From the NCBI GenBank assembly GCA_030152105.1, contig JASLIH010000619.1, positions 1 through 21,674 of the forward strand: a stretch of DNA of 21,674 nucleotides. Reading direction: 5' to 3'. Position numbers and translations under genes: made by a program. The notes beneath the pieces are model-generated. The model made no database searches, was not told where the DNA came from, and worked only from the letters and a program-made list of their open reading frames with translations. This document shows positions 16,717-21,674 of the stretch, piece by piece. Origin of the DNA: Actinomycetes bacterium. Lineage in GTDB: Bacteria > Actinomycetota > CALGFH01. Numbering within the stretch: the first letter of the stretch is position 1; every line of letters starts with the position of its first letter.

Positions 16717-17682
16717 TCACCCGGGCGGATGCAGTCGATGCCCGGAGGCCAGCAGTGCCGCCAGCCGGGCCACCGCCGCCCTGGCCGTCGGGGTCAGTGG
16801 GCGCCGGCCGGCCTCGTGCAGCGGCACCCAGTCGAGCTCGCTGTGCTCGGCCGGCTCGTGGTTGGCCGGCCGGCCCTTCCAGGTGGTGACCAGGAAGTAG
16901 GCGTCGGCCCGGTCGCCGTCGTGAAAGCAGCCGAGGGCGGTCAGGTCGAGTGGCTCGATCCCGGCCTCCTCGCGGGCCTCGCGGGACAGGCCCTCAAGCA
17001 GCGTCTCGCCCTCGTCGGGCTTGCCGCCGACGGCGTCCCAGGCCCCCGGGTAGCGGCGGCCATGGTCGCGCGTGCGCAGGCCGAGCAGGACCCGTCCGCT
17101 GGCCCGGTCGAGCAGGAGCAGGGCGGCGCTGGCCGCCTCGGTGAACGGCACCTCGCGGATGGCTGTGGACGCCCCGACGGTCACGGTGGCCAGCGGCCGC
17201 CAGACCTTGTCCCTGTCCTCGCGCAGCAGGGCCAGCTCGGGGACCGGGAAGGCGGCCCGGAAGCCGGCCAGCTCAGCGGCGGCGGCCTCGATCCGGTCGG
17301 CCGGCAGGTCCTGGGCGATGGTCACGTGCGGGTGGAACGGGTGGGTGCGGCGGTCGATGGGCGGTGCCTGGAGGACGGCGTCGAGATGGGCCAGGGCCGG
17401 CCCGCCCTCGCGCACGACCAGGTAGGCCACCGGGCTGTCGGGCAGGAACGTGGCCGCCCCGTCCAGCTCGACCAGGAACGGCACCGCCTCGGCGGCCGCC
17501 CGCTCGAGCAGGGCGGCCGCCCCGTCCAGGTCGCGCTCGGCCACCGTCTGGGGCGGCACCAGGGTCAGGTGGGGCTCGATCCGCTCGGCCGCCGGGTCGC
17601 CCAGCGCCCGCCGCCACGCCTGCACGTGGATCGCCAGAGGCTCGGGCAGCCGCGCGATCACCCCCAGCCGGAGGCGGGTCAT
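16717..17682 (-). CDS. fusion of a 2H phosphoesterase (2'-5' RNA ligase-like) and a Nudix hydrolase
   Basis: The protein is 321 aa with two domains. Residues about 1-172 form a 2H phosphoesterase: its two HxT motifs are His38-Leu-Thr40 (EPHLTLVPP) and His119-Val-Thr121 (HPHVTIAQ), about 80 residues apart as usual for the fold. Residues about 182-315 form a Nudix domain with a perfect box from Gly220 to Ile242: Glu226, Arg234-Glu235, Glu238-Glu239, Gly241. 2H enzymes open cyclic phosphates or join RNA 2'-5'; Nudix enzymes cleave nucleoside diphosphate derivatives. A shared substrate such as ADP-ribose cyclic phosphate is possible but is inference. It lies 69 nt downstream of trpS on the same strand. 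No Shine-Dalgarno stands before the ATG, but a 6-codon open frame (17699-17679) with an upstream AGGAG ends on it as ATGA. Confidence 0.9.
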   Translation of the reverse strand: MTRLRLGVIARLPEPLAIHVQAWRRALGDPAAERIEPHLTLVPPQTVAERDLDGAAALLERAAAEAVPFLVELDGAATFLPDSPVAYLVVREGGPALAHLDAVLQAPPIDRRTHPFHPHVTIAQDLPADRIEAAAAELAGFRAAFPVPELALLREDRDKVWRPLATVTVGASTAIREVPFTEAASAALLLLDRASGRVLLGLRTRDHGRRYPGAWDAVGGKPDEGETLLEGLSREAREEAGIEPLDLTALGCFHDGDRADAYFLVTTWKGRPANHEPAEHSELDWVPLHEAGRRPLTPTARAAVARLAALLASGHRLHPPG

Positions 17683-17751
17683 GGGATCAGGCTGACCATG
17701 GCACAGGCGCTCCTGGGGGGGCGTGGGGGGAGCGAGCTCCTCTCACATGGA

Positions 17752-18783
17752 TCAGGGGCTGCTGGAGGTCGAGCCGCCCGTGCCGTCGACCGACCTGCGA
17801 GAGAGGAAGCCCATGCGATCCTTGGCCAGGGCGAGATTCTCGCGGGCGATGGCCTGGGCCTTGGCCGCGCCCCGCTCGAGGATCGCCTCAAGGCGGGCCG
17901 GGTCGCCACGGAGCTCCTGGTAGCGCTCCCGGACCGGGGCCAGGAAGGCGATCAGGGCGTCGGCCAGGTCGGCCTTGAAGTCGCCGTAGCCGCGGCCGGC
18001 GTAGGCCTGCTCCAGCTCCCCCACCTTGGTCCCGGTGGCCACCGAGAACAGCTCCAGCAGGTTGGAGATGGCCGGCTTGTCCGGCCGGGCCAGCACTTCG
18101 CGGCCCGAGTCGGTCACGGCCGAGCGGATCTTGCGGCGGATGGCCTCGGGCGGGTCGAGCACCTCGATGCGCCCGGCCGGCGAGGCGCTCGACTTGGACA
18201 TCTTGGCCGTCGGCACCTGGAGGTCCATGACCCGGCCGCCGACCTCGGGGATGTAGGCCTCGGGGACGACGAAGGTGTGGCCGAAGCGGGCGTTGAAACG
18301 CTCGGCAACGTCGCGGGTCAGCTCCAGGTGCTGGCGCTGGTCCTCCCCCACCGGGACCCGGTCCGCCTGGTAGATGAGGATGTCGGCGGCCTGCAGGACC
18401 GGGTAGTTGAAGTAGCCGGCGGGCAGCGCGCCCTCGCCCCCGGCCTCGGCCTTGGCCTTGAACTGGGTCATGCGGCGCAGCTCGCCGACGGTTGCCAGGT
18501 GGTTGAACAGCCAGGCCAGCTCCGTGTGCTCGGGGACGTGCGACTGGACGAACACGGTGCAGACGTCCGGGTCCAGCCCGGCCGCGAGCAGGATGGCCGC
18601 CACCTCCAGGGTCCGGTCGGCCAGCTCCCCGGGGTCGTAGGGCAGGGTGATGGCGTGCAGGTCGACCACCGGGTAGAAGGCCTCGAAGTCGTGCTGCATG
18701 TCCACCCACTGCCGGAAGGCGCCCACGTAGTTGCCGAGGTGGGTGTTCCCGGTGGGCTGGACGCCCGAGAGGATGCGGGGCAC
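17752..18783 (-). CDS. trpS: tryptophanyl-tRNA synthetase
   Basis: The protein is 343 aa, normal for the bacterial enzyme. Class I motifs are TGNTHLGNY (11-19, the HIGH equivalent) and KMSKS (194-198). The ATP/Trp pocket pieces PVGEDQRQHLELTRDVAERF (144-163) and LPAGYFNYPVLQAADIL (120-136) are present. It charges tRNA-Trp in the cytoplasm. The start is GTG at 18783, with AAGGA about 8 nt upstream; the family begins exactly here (RILSGVQPTG). The last residues (about 331-343, SVDGTGGSTSSS) are a nonconserved tail. It is divergent from the cys leader with only 62 nt between starts. No T-box or Trp leader is visible. Confidence 0.97.
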   Translation of the reverse strand: MPRILSGVQPTGNTHLGNYVGAFRQWVDMQHDFEAFYPVVDLHAITLPYDPGELADRTLEVAAILLAAGLDPDVCTVFVQSHVPEHTELAWLFNHLATVGELRRMTQFKAKAEAGGEGALPAGYFNYPVLQAADILIYQADRVPVGEDQRQHLELTRDVAERFNARFGHTFVVPEAYIPEVGGRVMDLQVPTAKMSKSSASPAGRIEVLDPPEAIRRKIRSAVTDSGREVLARPDKPAISNLLELFSVATGTKVGELEQAYAGRGYGDFKADLADALIAFLAPVRERYQELRGDPARLEAILERGAAKAQAIARENLALAKDRMGFLSRRSVDGTGGSTSSSP

Positions 18784-18807
18784 GGGCTGTTCCTTCGCGT
18801 TTGGGTG

Positions 18808-18837
18808 TTGCCGATCAGGTCGGTTGTACCTTACCGT
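18808..18837 (+). promoter_or_regulatory. promoter of the cys leader-cysH operon, overlapping a trpS promoter box
   Basis: TTGCCG (18808-18813), an 18-nt spacer and TACCGT (18832-18837) lie 8 nt before the leader ATG at 18846, so transcription would start at or next to that ATG. On the other strand TAAGGT (18833-18828) is the best -10 for trpS; it overlaps the plus-strand box, so the two polymerases would compete. The trpS -35 is not consensus. Confidence 0.45.
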
Positions 18838-18845
18838 GGCACGCC

Positions 18846-18947
18846 ATGACCGCCACGCTGCTGACCCGCAACCGCGCCCTCGACCACGGGTGGGTGGTGT
18901 CCTGCGCGTGTCCCAGGGCTCGGCGGTCGTGCCGTGTGACGATGTAG
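18846..18947 (+). CDS. Cys-containing leader peptide of the cysH operon (33 aa)
   Basis: This is a short frame ATG...TAG encoding 33 residues: MTATLLTRNRALDHGWVV, then Ser-Cys-Ala-Cys, a basic stretch, and Cys29 near the end. Cys codons are at 18903 (TGC), 18909 (TGT) and 18930 (TGC). The LLTRxRxxDxGxVxSxxC layout resembles the 'putative leader peptide' families of actinobacteria (similar to LVSRRHVDLGRVSSAIC). In mycobacteria, leaderless Cys-rich sORFs such as Ms4527A act as cysteine-responsive attenuators in front of sulfite-reductase operons. Here the frame also has a leaderless-type promoter (TACCGT 8 nt before ATG, no Shine-Dalgarno) and stands 66 nt before cysH. Its expression and role are inferred from position and pattern. 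Confidence 0.7.
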   Translation: MTATLLTRNRALDHGWVVSCACPRARRSCRVTM

Positions 18948-19010
18948 CTCGCGTGCTTTCCGACCGACCGGGCCTGGACCCCCCGACCCGAGCGTGTCGA
19001 GAGGAGCTCG
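18924..19010 (+). promoter_or_regulatory. candidate cysteine attenuator between leader peptide and cysH
   Basis: Several competing pairings are visible. CGAGC (18989-18993) can pair with GCTCG at 18947-18951, which overlaps the leader stop codon, or with an identical GCTCG at 19006-19010, which would close a loop around the cysH ribosome site AGGAG (19002-19006). CGGTCG (18924-18929), just before the third Cys codon, can pair with CGACCG at 18961-18966 or 18965-18970. A ribosome stalled at the Cys codons would mask CGGTCG and could shift the balance. Stems are short (5-6 bp), so this is a hypothesis built on base pairing by eye. Confidence 0.4.
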
Positions 19011-19013
19011 CCT

Positions 19014-19856
19014 GTGGCGGCGACCGCCACCACCTGGCCGCACGGCCTTGATTCCCAGCTAGACGGACCCGACCTCGCCAACCTCGACGGCCTCCCGGCC
19101 GACGGGCTGCTGGCCTGGGCCGTCGGGCGCTTCGGCGACCGGTTCGCGGTGGTGACCAGCTTCCAGGCCGAGGGCATGGTCGTGCTCGACCTGGCCCGCC
19201 GGATCGACCCCGGCGTGCGGGTCCTGACCCTGGACACCGGCCGCCTGCCCGAGGAGACCTACGAGGTCATCGAGGCGGTCCGCACCGGCATGGGCCTCCA
19301 GGTCGAGGTGGTCACCCCCGACCCGGCCGACGTGGCCGCCATGGTCGCCCGCCACGGCCCCAACCTGTTCCACAAGGACCCGGCCCTGCGCCGGCTCTGC
19401 TGCCACGTCCGCAAGGTGGCTCCGCTCGACCGCGCCCTGGCCGGGGTCGAGGCCTGGTCGACCGGCCTGCGCCGCGACGGCGGCCGGGCCCGTGGGGGCA
19501 TCGCCAAGGCCGAGCGGGACGACGCCCACGGCGGCATCCTCAAGCTCAACCCGCTGGCCGACTGGACCCGCGAGCAGGTCTGGGCGTACGTGCGCAGCCA
19601 CCGGCTGCCGGTGAGCTCGCTGTACTCCCAGGGCTACACCTCGATCGGCTGCGCCCCCTGCACCCGCCCGACCCGGCCCGGGGAGGACGAGCGGGCCGGG
19701 CGCTGGTGGTGGGAGGCCGACCAGGACCGCGAGTGCGGCCTGCACGCCCGGCTGGGCGGCGGCCCGGCCAGCCCGGACGACCGCTTCTCGGCCGCCCTGG
19801 GCCGGCTGCGGGCCGACGTCAACGCCCGCACCTGGGAGACCACCAATGGCTGCTGA
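19014..19856 (+). CDS. cysH: assimilatory (phospho)adenylylsulfate reductase, [4Fe-4S] type
   Basis: The protein is 280 aa. The nucleotide-binding fold has VVTSFQAEGMVVLDL (46-60) and TLDTGRLPEETYEV (72-85). Cluster ligands Cys129-Cys130 (RLCCHVRKVAPL) and Cys213/Cys216 (SIGCAPCTRP) bind a [4Fe-4S] cluster, which marks APS-type reductases as opposed to the cluster-free PAPS enzymes of enterobacteria. The catalytic Cys241 is in the ECGLH motif, which is followed by an unusually long tail (245-280). It makes sulfite from APS using thioredoxin-type reductant. GTG start with AGGAG 7 nt upstream. Its last 11 nt overlap the sulfite reductase gene, giving coupled expression. Confidence 0.94.
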   Translation: MAATATTWPHGLDSQLDGPDLANLDGLPADGLLAWAVGRFGDRFAVVTSFQAEGMVVLDLARRIDPGVRVLTLDTGRLPEETYEVIEAVRTGMGLQVEVVTPDPADVAAMVARHGPNLFHKDPALRRLCCHVRKVAPLDRALAGVEAWSTGLRRDGGRARGGIAKAERDDAHGGILKLNPLADWTREQVWAYVRSHRLPVSSLYSQGYTSIGCAPCTRPTRPGEDERAGRWWWEADQDRECGLHARLGGGPASPDDRFSAALGRLRADVNARTWETTNGC

Positions 19857-21441
19857 GGACCGGCGCAACCGCAACGAGCACATCAAGGAGGCGCTGGACC
19901 CGCTCGACCTGCGCCCCCGCATCGACCGGTACGCACGCGAGGGCCTGGTCTCGATCGACCCCGACGACCTCAACATCCGGTTCCGCTGGTGGGGCCTGTA
20001 CACCCAGCGCCCGGCCTCCGACGGCCACTTCATGCTGCGCATCCGCATCCCCGGGGGCGCGCTGACCAGCGACCAGCTGGCCGCCATCGGCCGCCTGGCC
20101 CAGGTCCACGGCCGCAACCTGGCCGACGTCACCGACCGCCAGAACATCCAGCTCCACTGGATCGTGATCGAGGAGGTCCCGGCCATCCTCGACGAGCTGG
20201 ACCGGATCGGCCTGAGCAGCCTCCAGGCGTGCGGGGACACCGTCCGCAACGTGCTCGGCTGCCCGGTGGCCGGGGTCGACGCCGGCGAGTGGTTCGACGC
20301 CACCGGTGACCTGCTCGCCGTCGAGGCGCGCATGGCCCGGACCAAGGAGTTCTCCAACCTCCCTCGCAAGTTCAAGATGTCGGTCTCGGGCTGCCGTCAC
20401 CGCTGCGCCCAGCCCGAGGTCAACGACCTGGCCCTGGCCGGCCACGTCCACCCCGACGGCCGCGAGGGCTTCGACCTGCTGGTCGGCGGAGGCCTGTCGT
20501 CCAGCCCCCGGTTCGCCGACCGGCTGGGGGTGTTCATCCCCCGGGCCGAGGCGCCCGAGGTGGTCGCCGCCATCACCTCCGCCTACCGCGACCACGGCAA
20601 CCGCGACAAGCGGACCCGGGCCCGGATCAAGTTCCTGCTCGCCGCCTGGGGGCCGGAGCGCTTCCGCGAGGTGGTGGAGCGCGACTACCTGGGCCGACGG
20701 CTGGAGGACGGCCCGGAGGCGCCGCCGTCGCCCGAGGCCCACCGCGACCACGTCGGCGTCCACCGCCAGCTGGACGGGGCCAACTACATCGGGACCGCGC
20801 CCCTGGTCGGCCGGACCGACGGCGACACCCTGGTCGCGGTGGCCGAGCTGGCCCGCGAGCTGGGCGGGGCCCGGGTCCGGCTCACCACCCAGCAGAAGCT
20901 GGTCGTGCTCGACGTGCCCGACGAGCGGGTCGCCGAGGCGGTGGCCCGCCTGGACGCCCTCGACCTGCCGTCGTCCCCCAGCGAGTTCCACCGGGGGGCG
21001 ATGGCCTGCACCGGCCTGACCTTCTGCAAGCTGGCCCTGGTGCCGACCAAGGAGCCGGCCGTCGAGCTGGTCCGGGAGCTGGAGAAGGCGTTCCCGGGCT
21101 TCGACGCCAAGGTCCGGGTGAACGTCAACGGCTGCCCCAACTCCTGCGCCCGCTACCAGCTGTCCGACATCGGCCTGGCCGGCGGCGAGTCGGCCGGCGA
21201 GGGGAACTACCAGCTCCACCTGGGCGGCGACCTGGGCGAGGGCCTGGCCTTCGGCCACCGGGTCCGGGAGCGCGTCCCGGCCACCGACACCGGCGCCGTG
21301 GTCCGGGGCCTGGTCGCCGGCTACCTGGCCGAGCGCCAGCCCGGCCAGACCCTCCAGTCCTGGCTGCGTCGCCAACCGCCCGAGACCCTGGCCGCCCTGT
21401 CCCGGCCGGCCGACCGGGCCGGCGTCGCCGGGGGTGTGTGA
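19846..21441 (+). CDS. sir: ferredoxin-dependent sulfite reductase (SirA/NirA type)
   Basis: The protein is 531 aa, with the internal duplication of sulfite/nitrite reductases. RFRWWGLYTQRP (45-56), FMLRIRIPGG (62-71), DVTDRQNIQLHW (94-105) and KFKMSVSGCRHRC (175-187) are all family motifs. The sirohaem/[4Fe-4S] cysteines are Cys388 and Cys394 (CTGLTFC), Cys430 and Cys434 (NGCPNSCARYQ). Tyr52 and Cys129 (QACGDT) align, from memory, with the Tyr69-Cys161 cross-linked pair of M. tuberculosis NirA. It reduces sulfite to sulfide with six electrons from ferredoxin in the cytoplasm. Location between cysH and a sirohaem gene argues for sulfite, not nitrite. The start ATG lies within the end of cysH; GGGAG is about 8 nt upstream. 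Confidence 0.95.
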   Translation: MAAEDRRNRNEHIKEALDPLDLRPRIDRYAREGLVSIDPDDLNIRFRWWGLYTQRPASDGHFMLRIRIPGGALTSDQLAAIGRLAQVHGRNLADVTDRQNIQLHWIVIEEVPAILDELDRIGLSSLQACGDTVRNVLGCPVAGVDAGEWFDATGDLLAVEARMARTKEFSNLPRKFKMSVSGCRHRCAQPEVNDLALAGHVHPDGREGFDLLVGGGLSSSPRFADRLGVFIPRAEAPEVVAAITSAYRDHGNRDKRTRARIKFLLAAWGPERFREVVERDYLGRRLEDGPEAPPSPEAHRDHVGVHRQLDGANYIGTAPLVGRTDGDTLVAVAELARELGGARVRLTTQQKLVVLDVPDERVAEAVARLDALDLPSSPSEFHRGAMACTGLTFCKLALVPTKEPAVELVRELEKAFPGFDAKVRVNVNGCPNSCARYQLSDIGLAGGESAGEGNYQLHLGGDLGEGLAFGHRVRERVPATDTGAVVRGLVAGYLAERQPGQTLQSWLRRQPPETLAALSRPADRAGVAGGV

Positions 21442-21674
21442 TGGCGTTCGGGTACCCGGTGCTGCTGGAGCTGGCCGGCCGGCCGGCGGTGGTGATCGGC
21501 GAGTTCGCCGTCGAGGCCGGCAAGGTCGAGGGCCTGCTGGTCGCCGGGGCCGAGGTCACCGTGATCGCCAAGGGCCCCGAGGCGGCCCTCGACCGGCTCG
21601 AGCCCGACCCGCGGGTCACCGTGCACCGCCGCGGGTACGGCGGCCCGGCCGACCTGGCCGGGGCCGTCGTGTGC
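21441..21674 (+). CDS. sirohaem synthase N-terminal domain-like protein (precorrin-2 dehydrogenase/ferrochelatase family), partial
   Basis: The first 78 residues are visible; the gene continues past the window. YPVLLELAGRPAVVIG (5-20), KVEGLLVAGAEVTVIAKGP (28-46) and the closing DLAGAVVC (71-78) follow the CysG-N/Met8/SirC fold that oxidises precorrin-2 to sirohydrochlorin and inserts iron. Its ATG shares one base with the sulfite reductase stop (TGATG), so translation is coupled and the cofactor would be made with its enzyme. The nucleotide loop is odd: the family's GGGxVAxRK reads GEFAVEAGK (20-28), keeping only the first Gly, Val and Lys. Either NAD binds differently or the protein serves another step. 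Length and C-terminal domains cannot be seen. Confidence 0.8.
   Translation, partial: MAFGYPVLLELAGRPAVVIGEFAVEAGKVEGLLVAGAEVTVIAKGPEAALDRLEPDPRVTVHRRGYGGPADLAGAVVC

Noticed and set aside
18784..18845. T-box or Trp-codon attenuator before trpS
   Set aside because: The leader would be under 40 nt, with no specifier loop, no T-box sequence and no Trp-rich short frame.
16450..18849. 799-codon open frame on the plus strand across trpS and the 2H-Nudix gene
   Set aside because: Same reason: low-complexity antisense of two certain genes on the other strand.
17732..19011. Shared 13-mer GAGAGGAGCTCGC (minus strand 17744-17732, plus strand 18999-19011)
   Set aside because: A match of this length is expected by chance in a biased 21-kb sequence, and the first copy has no start codon at ribosome-site spacing.

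Overview
The window is very GC-rich (not computed, but G/C dominates third codon positions throughout) and is ordinary dense chromosomal DNA of an actinobacterium. The evidence is the gene set: an LpdA-type flavoprotein, split two-subunit-style methylmalonyl-CoA mutase, PknB-like receptor kinases, an sdhCDAB operon, and a Cys-containing leader peptide ahead of cysH and a NirA/SirA-type sulfite reductase. Several starts also have a TANNNT box directly upstream and no Shine-Dalgarno, as in leaderless actinobacterial genes. The sequence does not fix the genus; an uncultivated or poorly characterised Actinomycetota lineage is plausible. I see no tRNA, rRNA, CRISPR array, insertion sequence or prophage. 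There is no gene-free stretch longer than 300 bases; the longest is about 230 bases (18784-19013) and holds the cys leader.

Layout. 1-3278 (minus): LpdA-like flavoprotein (C-terminus outside the window), a 55-aa membrane protein, and the large subunit of a B12-dependent acyl-CoA mutase. 3367-3843 (plus): membrane-anchored CxxCH haem-binding protein. 3840-9323 (minus): three tandem one-pass receptor Ser/Thr kinases sharing one architecture and a related outside domain; the promoter-proximal one is a pseudokinase. 9394-12706 (plus): succinate dehydrogenase sdhC-sdhD-sdhA-sdhB with its own promoter. 12764-13033 (plus): 89-aa membrane protein. 13030-15926 (minus): translationally coupled ABC-2 exporter (permease, ATPase, ATPase) resembling a split RbbA/YhhJ system. 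15934-16646 (minus): holin-superfamily membrane protein plus a small membrane protein, ending in a clear intrinsic terminator. 16717-18783 (minus): a 2H-phosphoesterase/Nudix fusion downstream of trpS. 18808-21674 (plus): assimilatory sulfate reduction unit of leader peptide, cysH, sulfite reductase and the start of a siroheme-synthase-type gene.

How the genes fit together. SdhCDAB oxidises succinate into the quinone pool, and the acyl-CoA mutase feeds succinyl-CoA into the same part of the cycle. CysH makes sulfite from activated sulfate, Sir reduces it to sulfide using siroheme, and the last gene probably helps make that siroheme; the 33-codon leader with three Cys codons and alternative hairpins around the cysH ribosome-binding site suggests cysteine-responsive control. 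The kinase cluster is a likely signalling unit with an unknown ligand. The most interesting items are the leader/attenuator, the pseudokinase heading a three-kinase operon, the 2H-Nudix fusion, and the altered nucleotide loop in the siroheme-synthase-like protein. I did not find a wholly new multi-gene system.
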